Shown here piece by piece: positions 1 to 6,822 of a stretch of DNA of 10,396 nt (position 1 is its first letter; every line of letters starts with the position of its first letter). The position numbers and the translations under genes are program-made. A model generated the notes under the pieces. That model was given only the letters and a program-made list of their open reading frames with translations. It was not told the origin of the DNA and did not search any database. The DNA lies in NCBI GenBank assembly GCA_039917655.1, contig JBDSJC010000145.1:1-10396 (forward strand). The letters are read 5' to 3'. The DNA comes from PNKC01 sp039917655. GTDB taxonomy: Bacteria; Chloroflexota; Dehalococcoidia; Tepidiformales; Tepidiformaceae.

Positions 1-16
1 CCAGATTCAAAAGTAT

Positions 17-100
17 TGGTACCGGGGAGGGGATTCGAACCCCTATGCCTTGCGGCCGCGGAGTTTAAGTCCGCTGCGTATGCCATTCCGCCACCCCGGT
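17..100 (-). tRNA. tRNA-Leu, anticodon UAA, CCA encoded
   Basis: Read on the minus strand, the segment folds as a complete class II tRNA. The acceptor stem ACCGGGG pairs with CCCCGGT, followed by discriminator A and a genomically encoded CCA at 19-17. A 3-bp D stem GCG/CGC holds a loop with GG. The anticodon stem GCGGA/TCCGC encloses the loop CTTAAAC, giving anticodon TAA (reads UUA/UUG). The long variable arm is GCC-GCAA-GGC, with a GNRA-type tetraloop. The T arm AGGGG-TTCGAAT-CCCCT is canonical. The long variable arm and A discriminator agree with leucine identity. It lies 89 bases beyond the typA stop in the same direction, so it could be transcribed separately or by read-through; no clear promoter was seen. 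Confidence 0.97.
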
Positions 101-169
101 TCGCTCCAGATTGTGGACAGCCTGGACCGCGAGTGTCGATTCAGCCGCGTCGCTGGCTTCCGGTGGGGC

Positions 170-193
170 CTAGCCTGCCGGTGAGAGGGCTAG
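170..193 (-). terminator. Weak hairpin at the typA stop codon
   Basis: CTAGCC (170-175) and GGCTAG (188-193) form a 6-bp stem around a 12-base loop, and the typA TAG stop lies inside one arm. There is no T-tract on the minus strand after it. It could slow transcription at the end of typA, but it is not a convincing intrinsic terminator. Confidence 0.2.
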
Positions 194-2031
194 ACTTCCA
201 TCGCCGCGAACTTCAGGCGCTTCGCTTCCCGCGCCCGCAACGTTGGGTTGAGTTCGGTCTTGCGGATACGGATGTTCTTTGGCGTGACTTCCACCATCTC
301 GTCCGGCGAGATCATCGAAAGGCTTCGTTCGAGACTCGGCGGCGAGGGCGGCGTTAGCTTGACTGAGATGTCGCTCGTCGAGCTGCGAATGTTCGTTAGC
401 TGCTTTGCCCGGCAAACGTTGACGTCAAGGTCGGTGTCCTTGGCGTGAAGGCCAACGACCATCCCGGCGTACACATCGTCGCCTGGCGTGATGAAGAGCA
501 TGCCGCGTTCCTGGGCGTTGGCAATGCCAAAGCTCAGGGCCGAACCAGTCTCGGAAGCGACCAATGCGCCGTTTCGCACCCGTTCAATTGGCCCTGCCCA
601 GCCCCGGTAGCCCAGGTATTCGGTGTTCATGATCCCCTCGCCGGCAGTGCCGCTGATGAAGGTGTCGCGGAAGCCGATAAGCCCCCGTGTGGGGATTTCG
701 AAGTCTATGCGCACGTTGCCGTTGTGGTCGCTGTGCATTCCCGTCATCTGCGCTTTGCGGCCGGAGAGCGTTTCGATGAGGAAGCCGGTTGCCGAGTCAG
801 GAGCCTCGACGTAGAGCCGTTCGAAGGGCTCCTCAACACCGTGCGCGCCCTGCCGAGTGATGACCTCGGGGCGGTTGACGGCGAATTCGAAGCCTTCGCG
901 ACGCATCGTCTCCACGAGGATCGCGAGGTGAAGCTCACCGCGGCCGCTGACAACGAACTGTTCCGCGCTCTCGCCGTCCTCGACGCGCAGGGCGACGTTG
1001 GTTTCGACTTCGCGGAAGAGCCTCTCGCGGAGCTGCCGGCTGGTCACGAATTTTCCTTCGCGGCCAGCAAATGGCGAGTCGTTAACCCTGAACGTCATCT
1101 GCATCGCAGGCTCTTCGATGGTGATGACGGGCAGCGGGACCGTGACCTCGGGGTGCGCCAGGGTTTCGCCGATGAGGATGTCGGCAATACCGGTGATCGC
1201 CACAATGTCGCCCGCGGTGGCGGAGGCGAGCTCGACCCGTCCCATCCCCTCGAACCCGAAGAGTTGGGCCACACGGTGGGTGGAGGTCTCCCCCTCGTGG
1301 TTGAACCGAATGAGCGAGTCGGCCGCTGTCACGATGCCGTCCGTGATCCGGCCTACCGCTGTCCGGCCGCGGTAGGAGTCGTAGGCGAGGGTGGTGACGA
1401 GCATCCGGAAGGGAGCTTCCGCGTCGCCGAGCGGACCCGGGGTGTGTTCAATGATCGCGTCAAGGAGGGGCACCATGTCGCCCTCGGTGATGTTTGATTC
1501 GCGGCTGGCGTAGCCGTCGCGGGCGTTGGCGTAGAGCACGGGGAAATCGAGTTGATGGTCTTCCGTGGCAAGGTCCAGGAAGAGGTCGGAGGTTTCGTGC
1601 ACGACCGCGGCAAGCCTTGCGTTGGGCCGGTCGATCTTGTTGACCACGACGATCGCGTGAAGGCCGATCTCGAGGGCCTTGCGGAGGACGAACTTCGTCT
1701 GGGGCATTGGCCCTTCGACCGCATCGATCAACAGCAGGCAGCCGTCCGCCATGTTGAGGACGCGTTCCACTTCGCCGCCGAAGTCCGCATGGCCCGGGGT
1801 GTCGATGATGTTGATGCGCACGCCGCCGTATTCGATGGCGACGTTCTTCGCCATGATCGTGATCCCCTTTTCGCGCTCCAAGGGGTTCGAATCGAGGATC
1901 AGGGTGCCAACTACTTCGTTTTCGCGAAAGACGTGGGATTGCTTGAGAAGGGCATCAACCAGGGTGGTTTTCCCGTGGTCAACGTGGGCGATGATGGCGA
2001 GGTTGCGCACGTCGGCGCGGCGAGACTGCAT
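190..2031 (-). CDS. typA: TypA/BipA ribosome-associated translational GTPase
   Basis: This encodes the TypA/BipA GTPase, an EF-G-like factor that binds the ribosome and is known in other bacteria for roles in 50S assembly and stress or low-temperature growth. The 613 residues match the usual family length. GTP-binding motifs are plain: P-loop AHVDHGKT at 15-22, switch I GITI around T58, DTPGH at 77-81 and NKID at 131-134. An EF-Tu-like second domain follows (about 200-300), then an EF-G-type domain with SGRGELHL at 362-369. The TypA-specific C-terminal part carries PTRGLIGF at 447-454 and VNVCRAKQLTNIRSS near 537-551. I chose the ATG at 2031 because homology begins about there with MQSRRADVRNLAII. 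An upstream in-frame start at 2088 would add 19 unrelated residues, and no strong ribosome binding site precedes either. It is transcribed divergently from clpP. Confidence 0.96.
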   Translation of the reverse strand: MQSRRADVRNLAIIAHVDHGKTTLVDALLKQSHVFRENEVVGTLILDSNPLEREKGITIMAKNVAIEYGGVRINIIDTPGHADFGGEVERVLNMADGCLLLIDAVEGPMPQTKFVLRKALEIGLHAIVVVNKIDRPNARLAAVVHETSDLFLDLATEDHQLDFPVLYANARDGYASRESNITEGDMVPLLDAIIEHTPGPLGDAEAPFRMLVTTLAYDSYRGRTAVGRITDGIVTAADSLIRFNHEGETSTHRVAQLFGFEGMGRVELASATAGDIVAITGIADILIGETLAHPEVTVPLPVITIEEPAMQMTFRVNDSPFAGREGKFVTSRQLRERLFREVETNVALRVEDGESAEQFVVSGRGELHLAILVETMRREGFEFAVNRPEVITRQGAHGVEEPFERLYVEAPDSATGFLIETLSGRKAQMTGMHSDHNGNVRIDFEIPTRGLIGFRDTFISGTAGEGIMNTEYLGYRGWAGPIERVRNGALVASETGSALSFGIANAQERGMLFITPGDDVYAGMVVGLHAKDTDLDVNVCRAKQLTNIRSSTSDISVKLTPPSPPSLERSLSMISPDEMVEVTPKNIRIRKTELNPTLRAREAKRLKFAAMEV

Positions 2032-2040
2032 ACGCCCATG

Positions 2041-2160
2041 TTCACTGAGGAACCACGAAAGCACAAAGGCGGCGCCACAAATCGGCAAATTGCTGGGCTC
2101 GCAGGCGGTGCAGAGGTTCGATGGACGGCCTCGCGCATCTTTGCGTGATCACCTGATTAC
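2041..2160. repeat. Possible degenerate palindromic repeat in typA-clpP gap
   Basis: The 191-base gap between divergent typA and clpP contains CACGAAAG at 2054-2061 and CTTTGCGTG at 2139-2147, which pair with one bulged base across about 77 bases. The left arm sits in a context (AACCACGAAAGCACAAAGG) that resembles the AC-CACGAAR-CACRAAGG words of dispersed palindromic repeats seen in many GC-rich environmental bacteria. The similarity is from memory and imperfect. No convincing sigma-70 type promoter for either gene was found here. Confidence 0.22.
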
Positions 2161-2222
2161 CCCGCACACTGGAGGTTCTGAATCTGGTTGGAGGCCCTCC
2201 CCTGAACGAACTCGACCGTGCC

Positions 2223-2843
2223 ATGGACATCATGCCCTTCGTTATCGAATCCGACGGACGCCGCGAGCGGGCCTACGACATCTATTCGCTGCTGCTCAAA
2301 GAGCGGATCGTGTTCCTCGGCACCCCGATCGACGCGATGATCGCGAACATCGTCATCGCGCAGCTTCTCTACCTCGCGCGCGAAGACGACGAGAAGGACA
2401 TCATGATGTACATCAACTGCCCTGGCGGCAGCGTGACGGCCGGGCTAGCGATCTACGACACGATGAACCTCGTCCGCCCCAAGATCTCGACGGTTTGCAT
2501 CGGTCTCGCCGCGAGCATGGGGACGGTTCTGCTCACCTCGGGCGCAAAGGGCAAGCGGTTCGCACTGCCGAATGCCACAATTCACCTCCACCAGGTACTC
2601 GGCGGCGCTCAGGGCCAAGCACGAGACATCGAAATCCAGGCGCGCGAGACGATCCGGCTCCAGAAGGTGCTCCGCGGGATCATCCAGACCACCACCGGCC
2701 AGGAGATGGAAAAGATCGAACACGACACCGACCGCGACTTCTGGCTGGCACCACCAGACGCGCTCGCGTACGGGCTGATCGACGAGATCCTGGATCGCCC
2801 AAGCAAGGCGGCGGTCGCGCTCAACGAGGCAGCGAAGAAGTAG
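2223..2843 (+). CDS. clpP: ATP-dependent Clp protease proteolytic subunit ClpP
   Basis: This is the serine peptidase of the cytoplasmic Clp complex. It forms a tetradecameric barrel and degrades proteins unfolded by ClpX/ClpA/ClpC-type ATPases. At 206 residues it has the normal length. The catalytic triad is visible: Ser98 in GLAASMG, His123 in IHLHQVLGG and Asp172 in TDRDFWLAP. The oxyanion-region motif YINCPGGS is at 63-70 and the hydrophobic-pocket region YDIYSLLLKERIVFLG at 18-33. Residue 125 is Val where many ClpPs have Pro after HQ. The ATG at 2223 is preferred; a second ATG at 2232 is also possible, and neither has a close strong Shine-Dalgarno. No clpX follows: the next gene is convergent, so clpP appears to be monocistronic here. 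Confidence 0.97.
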   Translation: MDIMPFVIESDGRRERAYDIYSLLLKERIVFLGTPIDAMIANIVIAQLLYLAREDDEKDIMMYINCPGGSVTAGLAIYDTMNLVRPKISTVCIGLAASMGTVLLTSGAKGKRFALPNATIHLHQVLGGAQGQARDIEIQARETIRLQKVLRGIIQTTTGQEMEKIEHDTDRDFWLAPPDALAYGLIDEILDRPSKAAVALNEAAKK

Positions 2844-2877
2844 GCTGGCGGGTTAGCGTGCCGGTGAGGAACGCCTG

Positions 2878-2895
2878 GGTCGCGGTACCGCGGCC
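2878..2895. terminator. GC-rich hairpin between convergent clpP and DUF2442 gene
   Basis: A 7-bp stem (GGTCGCG/CGCGGCC with one G-T wobble) closes a GTAC loop, centred on the perfect 12-base palindrome CGCGGTACCGCG at 2881-2892. It lies in the 56-base gap between the clpP stop (2843) and the stop of the converging DUF2442 gene (2900). The position suits a bidirectional terminator. No T-tract flanks it on either strand, so termination activity is inferred from position and fold only. Confidence 0.4.
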
Positions 2896-2899
2896 GATC

Positions 2900-3217
2900 C
2901 TAGTGTGGCGGGGCGTCTGTTTCGGGCGGGTCGTCGTATCCGCACCCACAGCCTTGCGCTTTATGCGGCCCCCACCGCAGAAATTCGGGGGCCAGATCCG
3001 CTCCGTTCGGCCAGACAGCGGTTTCGCCTTCGCAGTCGAAGACGACCTGCGAGAAGAGCGTCAGGTCCTTGAGCGGTTCGAACACCTCGCCGTGCAGCTC
3101 GTCCGTCAGATCTACGTCCCTCACGTACCCGTCCGCGAACGCAACTCGTATTGTGTAGTCGCCGACGTACTCAACCGTCCGGACGATAATTTCCGGCGGG
3201 TAGGGCTTGGTACCCAC
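2900..3217 (-). CDS. DUF2442 domain protein, paired with DUF4160
   Basis: This is a small protein of 105 residues with a DUF2442 core: YTIRVAFADGYVRDVDL at about 21-37, VFEPLKDLTLFSQV at 45-58 and the family hallmark WPNGADLAPEFL at 69-80. The molecular function of DUF2442 is not established. DUF2442 genes often sit directly beside DUF4160 genes, and some annotations treat the pair as toxin-antitoxin-like. I chose the GTG at 3217 because it overlaps the TAG stop of the DUF4160 gene by one base (TAGTG), which implies translational coupling. A TTG at 3271 would extend the protein by 18 residues back through the upstream gene and is less likely. The tail after residue 82 is odd: it holds GCGCG with Cys90 and Cys92 plus His85 and His105, and is acidic and proline-rich. 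It is the last gene of the minus-strand cluster. Confidence 0.85.
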   Translation of the reverse strand: MGTKPYPPEIIVRTVEYVGDYTIRVAFADGYVRDVDLTDELHGEVFEPLKDLTLFSQVVFDCEGETAVWPNGADLAPEFLRWGPHKAQGCGCGYDDPPETDAPPH

Positions 3218-3477
3218 TAACTCAGCGGCGGAATCCTCTGAACCGACTGGTGAGATCGAACTCTGTCCCAATTTGCCTTTAGCTCCCTTTCATGCAGGCT
3301 CGCCCACTCCTCCACGAGACGAGCAACCCGCAGTGGAACTCGTCCCACGATGATGCTGCGGGTGCCCAACGCGTACGAAGCACGGTATTCAGCATAGCGC
3401 ACATGGAAGTGCGGGTACCGGTGATCGTCGGCGTACATCGTCACGACAATGCCGTAGAACACCGCCAGCGTCGGCAT
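3217..3477 (-). CDS. DUF4160 domain protein
   Basis: This 86-residue protein matches the DUF4160 pattern along nearly its full length. It opens MPTLAVFYGIVVTMY, then has the conserved DDHRYPHFHVRY at 17-28, a short beta-rich middle, and a helical LVEEWASLHERELKANW at 54-70. The histidine-rich PHFH segment suggests a functional or metal-binding site, but no activity is established for the family. Its ATG at 3477 shares its A with the serS stop (TGATG, one-base overlap). Its own stop overlaps the following DUF2442 start in the same way. It is therefore probably translated from the aminoacyl-tRNA synthetase message and coupled to serS. A toxin-antitoxin-like role for the DUF4160/DUF2442 pair is possible but unproven. 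Confidence 0.87.
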   Translation of the reverse strand: MPTLAVFYGIVVTMYADDHRYPHFHVRYAEYRASYALGTRSIIVGRVPLRVARLVEEWASLHERELKANWDRVRSHQSVQRIPPLS

Positions 3478-4751
3478 CAGGCCCGGACAGCTTCAATGAC
3501 ATCCATCCCCATGTAAGGGCGCAGGACCTCCGGGACTACCACCGACCCATCTTCTTGTTGGTAGTTCTCCATGACGGAGATCACCGACCGTGGAAGCGCG
3601 AGCCCAGAGGCGTTGAGGAGGTGGGGGTGGCGGACTGCCGCGTCTCCGCCGGGCCGATAGCGGATGTTCGCGCGGCGCGCCTGGAAGTCGAGGCAGTTCG
3701 AAACAGAGCTGACCTCCAGCCATTCATCCTGGCCGGGCGCCCACATTTCGATGTCGTACGTCTTCGTCGCGTTGAACCCAACGTCCCCGGTGCAGAGTTC
3801 GAGGACGCGGTAGGGGATGCCCAGCTTCTCAGGCAAGGCCCGCGCCCGCAACACAAGCTTCTGGAGCTCTGCGTCGCTCTCATCCGGTTCGCTGTAGACG
3901 AACATTTCGACTTTTTCGAACTGATGGCTGCGCTTGATGCCGCGCACGTCCCTGCCGGCGCTCATTTTTTCGCGCCGGAAGCACGGTGTGTGCGCGACGA
4001 ACCGCTGCGGCAGCGAACCGGCGGGCAGGATCTCATCGCGATAGAGGTTGACGAACGCAACTTCGGCGGTGGGGATGAAGAAGTAGTCCTGTTCGGCGTC
4101 GTGATAAAGGTTGTCGCGAAACTTCGGGAGCTGGCCCGATGCCCAGAGGGAGGCCTCGGAGAGCATGTTCGGTAAGTAGCATTCCGTGAACCCGTCGGCG
4201 GTGTGTTCGTTTAGGTAGAACTGGATCAACGAGCGTTGTAGCCGCGCGATCCCGCCCTTCAACACGTAGAAGCGCGAGCCCGACATCTTGACTCCGCGTT
4301 CGAAATCGATGCCATCAAGGATCTCAGCGATCTCCCAGTGAGGCCGCGGCTGAAAGTCGAAGCGGCGTTTCTCGCCCACCGTCTCCACGACGACGTTCGA
4401 TTCTTCATCCGGACCTTTGGGGACGGAGGGGTCGAGGACGTTCGGAACCTCAAGCAATTTCGCGTTCAGCTCGGTCGCGACCACGTTGAGGCGCGAGTCG
4501 AGGCGATCGATCTCATCACCGACGAGACGCATCTCCATGATCCGCTGTTCACGGTCGCCGGATTCTTTGGCCGCGCCGATCGCCTTGCTCACCGTGTTCC
4601 GCTTGCTGCGCAGGCTCTCAACCTGCTGTAGGAGCTCCCGGCGCTGCTCATCGAGGAGAAGGATGCGGTCGATTGGGGCGGTAGTGTTACGCAACACGAT
4701 GTCGCGCTTCACACGTTCCGTGTTCTCGCGGATGAACTGGATGCTCAGCAT
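3477..4751 (-). CDS. serS: Seryl-tRNA synthetase
   Basis: This class II aminoacyl-tRNA synthetase charges tRNA-Ser (and tRNA-Sec where present) with serine in the cytoplasm. The 424 residues fit the bacterial family. The N-terminal part, about 27-98, is the charged helical hairpin that grips the long variable arm of tRNA-Ser. Serine-site residues appear in TAEVAF at 228-233. Motif 2 is FRREKMSAGRDVRG at 258-271, followed by HQFEKVEMF. The EVSSVSNCLDFQARRANIRYR block is at 346-366, and motif 3 is GLALPRSVISVMENYQQ at 383-399. I used the ATG at 4751, where homology begins (MLSIQFIRENTERVKRD). A longer reading to 4862 adds 37 unrelated residues overlapping the Nudix gene. The upstream Nudix stop is four bases away and the downstream DUF4160 gene overlaps by one base, so it sits inside one operon. 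Confidence 0.97.
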   Translation of the reverse strand: MLSIQFIRENTERVKRDIVLRNTTAPIDRILLLDEQRRELLQQVESLRSKRNTVSKAIGAAKESGDREQRIMEMRLVGDEIDRLDSRLNVVATELNAKLLEVPNVLDPSVPKGPDEESNVVVETVGEKRRFDFQPRPHWEIAEILDGIDFERGVKMSGSRFYVLKGGIARLQRSLIQFYLNEHTADGFTECYLPNMLSEASLWASGQLPKFRDNLYHDAEQDYFFIPTAEVAFVNLYRDEILPAGSLPQRFVAHTPCFRREKMSAGRDVRGIKRSHQFEKVEMFVYSEPDESDAELQKLVLRARALPEKLGIPYRVLELCTGDVGFNATKTYDIEMWAPGQDEWLEVSSVSNCLDFQARRANIRYRPGGDAAVRHPHLLNASGLALPRSVISVMENYQQEDGSVVVPEVLRPYMGMDVIEAVRA

Positions 4752-4755
4752 GCTT

Positions 4756-5271
4756 TCAGGGCTCCAACCTCGCGGCGGCAAGTGCACGAACGCCGAGAAG
4801 GCGAACGTCCTCGGCAACTGGCACGAGCGTACCATCGGGCGCGGGCAGCGAAAACGCGCCACTTAACTCGTCCGCGGTTACCCAGCGATGTGCGCCGTGT
4901 GGGATCGCCGCGGCGAAGTCCACGAGGCACAATGGCGCTGTGAAGTAGACGTGGTCAATGTGCTGGTGAAAAGGCTGGTCCGCCCGGACGATGTCTTCGA
5001 CAAGAATGACGGCTGGCGGCGGCAACACGGCGGGGCCGGAGCTCACCAACAGGCCGGGCGGCGCGATGACCCGCACGACAAATCCGCTCTCCTCAAGTGC
5101 CTCGCGGACGGCCGCCTGCACGGGGTCTTCGTTCGCTTCCAGGTGGCCGCCGGGCGGAAGCCACATCTTCAGCTTGTGGTGCCAGAGAAGCAGCGTACGC
5201 CCTGCTGAGGCGATGTAAGCCGTCGCTGTGTGGTGACGCTCAAGTGCCGGCAGACGAGGATCGCCGGTCAC
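4756..5271 (-). CDS. Nudix hydrolase between lysS and serS
   Basis: This 171-residue protein has a perfect Nudix box, G-x5-E-x7-RE-x2-EE-x-G-F, spanning 42-64 with metal-binding Glu57, Glu60 and Glu61. Such enzymes hydrolyse nucleoside diphosphates linked to another moiety. The substrate cannot be told from sequence. A second distinctive stretch is HQHIDHVYF at 102-110. No Tyr lies about 16 residues past the box, so the typical Nudix Ap4A-hydrolase signature is absent. Position between two aminoacyl-tRNA synthetase genes still makes a link to synthetase by-products (for example dinucleoside polyphosphates made by LysRS) a fair hypothesis. The start is GTG at 5271, overlapping the lysS stop by four bases (GTGA). 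Its TGA ends four bases before the serS ATG. Confidence 0.92.
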   Translation of the reverse strand: MTGDPRLPALERHHTATAYIASAGRTLLLWHHKLKMWLPPGGHLEANEDPVQAAVREALEESGFVVRVIAPPGLLVSSGPAVLPPPAVILVEDIVRADQPFHQHIDHVYFTAPLCLVDFAAAIPHGAHRWVTADELSGAFSLPAPDGTLVPVAEDVRLLGVRALAAARLEP

Positions 5272-6743
5272 TGTTTGAGCGTCTTATGTGGAGGGAACAG
5301 GATGACGTCGCGGATCGAACTCTGGCCTGCGAGCATCATGATCAGGCGGTCGATGCCCATGCCAAAGCCTCCGGTTGGCGGCATGCCGTGCTCAAGGGCA
5401 AACAGGAAGTCGTCGTCCACCAACTCCACTTCGTCGTCGCCGGCGGCTTGCAGGGCAAGCTGTTCGTCAAAGCGGGCGCGTTGCTCAACGGGGTCGTTCA
5501 GCTCCGTGTAGGCATTGCCGAATTCGAATCCCGCCATAAAACACTCGAAGCGTTCGACGAGGCGGGGATTTGTGGGATGCCGTTTGGCCAGCGGCGAAAG
5601 CTCCACGGGGTAGTCCAAGAGGAACGTCGGTTGGATAAGGTTCGGCTCGATGTAGGCTGACATCGCTTCGTCGGCGAGCTTTCCGTAGCCGGCCGTGTCC
5701 GCCGTTTGCAGGCCACGTCGCCGCAGCTCGGATCGGAGGTCTCCTGCGGTCGTGAATTCGTCCAGGTCCGGGCCACCGTATTCGCGCATGGCCTGAAGGA
5801 AGGTGACGCGGCGCCACGGCGGCGCAAGGTCGATCTCCTGCTCGCGGAACGTGATCCGCGTAGTGCCCAATACTTCCAGCGCGACCGAGCTGACCATCTC
5901 TTCGACCATCCGCGCGACATCGTTGTAATCGGCGTACGCCTGGTAGGTCTCGATCATCGTGAACTCGGGGTTGTGCTTGAAGCTCATCCCCTCATTCCGG
6001 AAGTTTCGCCCGATCTCATACACCCGCTCGAAGCCACCGATGATCAGCCGCTTGAGGTGCAGCTCCAGGCTGATGCGCAGCACGCGGTCCTCGTCCAGGG
6101 CGTTGAAGTGCGTGACGAAGGGGCGGGCGGCCGCTCCGCTTTCGGACTGGTGAAGGATCGGCGTTTCCACTTCCAGGAAGCCGCGAGCATCAAGAAAACG
6201 CCGGATAGCGGCGATCGCCCTGCTCCGGATGGTGAAGACCGTGCGCGTCTCTTCGTTGGCCATCAGGTCGAGGTAACGGCGGCGTTGGCGCATTTCCACA
6301 TCCGCCAGGCCGTGGAACTTCTCCGGCGGCGAATGGAGCGCCTTCGAAAGCATCGTCCACGTGGTGGCGCCGACCGTTGGCTGGCCGGTGCGAGTCCGCA
6401 TGGGGAGACCGTGAACCCCAACGAAATCTCCGAGGTCGATCAGCCGCAGGGCGTCGTAGAGCCCTTCGGAGAGCGCGTTCCGACGGAGCAGCACCTGGAT
6501 TCGTCCGGAACCGTCCTGTAGGTCAATGAAGGTCGCCTTCCCCATGTCGCGCCGCCCAACCACGCGGCCCGCTACATCAACAGCGTCAATCTCCGCCTCG
6601 TGCCCCTCGGCTGGCAGCGCCTCGACTATTGCGGTGACCTCGGCGGCGGTGTGGCTGCGGGCGGCGCGGGGCGGAAAAGGGTCCATACCAGCAGCGCGCA
6701 GCGCATCGAGCTTGGCCAGCCGCTGGGCCATCAGTTCGTCCAT
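5268..6743 (-). CDS. lysS: Lysyl-tRNA synthetase, class II
   Basis: This class IIb synthetase charges tRNA-Lys with lysine. The 491 residues match the bacterial family. An N-terminal helix precedes the OB-fold anticodon-binding domain at about 55-135 (VDVAGRVVGRRDMGKATFIDL). The catalytic domain holds FLEVETPILHQSESGAAARPF at about 189-209, motif 2 FRNEGMSFKHNPEFTMIE at 248-265 and motif 3 GFGMGIDRLIMML at 459-471 with its conserved Arg466. The ATG at 6743 has a good ribosome binding site (GAGGGGG a few bases upstream on the minus strand). It lies 79 bases after the greA stop, a common gene neighbour. Its TGA overlaps the GTG of the Nudix gene, so the two are probably co-translated. Confidence 0.97.
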   Translation of the reverse strand: MDELMAQRLAKLDALRAAGMDPFPPRAARSHTAAEVTAIVEALPAEGHEAEIDAVDVAGRVVGRRDMGKATFIDLQDGSGRIQVLLRRNALSEGLYDALRLIDLGDFVGVHGLPMRTRTGQPTVGATTWTMLSKALHSPPEKFHGLADVEMRQRRRYLDLMANEETRTVFTIRSRAIAAIRRFLDARGFLEVETPILHQSESGAAARPFVTHFNALDEDRVLRISLELHLKRLIIGGFERVYEIGRNFRNEGMSFKHNPEFTMIETYQAYADYNDVARMVEEMVSSVALEVLGTTRITFREQEIDLAPPWRRVTFLQAMREYGGPDLDEFTTAGDLRSELRRRGLQTADTAGYGKLADEAMSAYIEPNLIQPTFLLDYPVELSPLAKRHPTNPRLVERFECFMAGFEFGNAYTELNDPVEQRARFDEQLALQAAGDDEVELVDDDFLFALEHGMPPTGGFGMGIDRLIMMLAGQSSIRDVILFPPHKTLKQ

Positions 6744-6777
6744 GGGGTCCCCCTCAGGTGAGCGCGAGGTACGCGAA

Positions 6778-6795
6778 AGCCGCCCGAAGGCGGCT
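6778..6795 (-). terminator. UUCG-tetraloop hairpin between greA and lysS
   Basis: On the minus strand AGCCGCC-TTCG-GGCGGCT forms a 7-bp GC-rich stem closed by the very stable C(UUCG)G loop, 27 bases after the greA stop. Only three T residues follow, so full termination is uncertain. It may act as a partial terminator, an attenuator or an RNA-stabilising element that sets greA and lysS levels apart. Confidence 0.45.
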
Positions 6796-6822
6796 GGCTG
6801 GATTCGAATCCGCTGGCCGCGT

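Noticed and set aside
445..1497. Plus-strand open frame of 350 codons antisense to typA
   Set aside because: It is the complement of a well-supported GTPase gene in a GC-rich genome, has no recognisable domain, and long antisense frames are expected there.
2032..2088. Longer TypA with 19 extra N-terminal residues
   Set aside because: Homology starts just after the ATG at 2031 and the extension has no family likeness.
2586..2603. ClpP histidine motif IHLHQVLGG, with Val after HQ and an extra upstream His, as an active-site anomaly
   Set aside because: The catalytic His123 aligns normally and similar IHxHQ variants are, as far as I recall, common in related lineages. The Ser98 and Asp172 partners are intact.
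1679..3220. Plus-strand open frame of 513 codons crossing typA, the gap and clpP in another frame
   Set aside because: The translation is Arg/Ser/Pro-rich and domain-free, and it overlaps clpP out of frame. It is a high-GC artefact.
3218..3271. TTG start for the DUF2442 gene
   Set aside because: The TTG lies deep inside the DUF4160 gene. The GTG at 3217 overlaps the upstream stop by one base and leaves the whole DUF2442 core intact.
4752..4862. Longer SerRS with 37 extra N-terminal residues
   Set aside because: It would overlap the Nudix gene by over 100 bases, and SerRS homology starts at MLSIQFIRENTERV.
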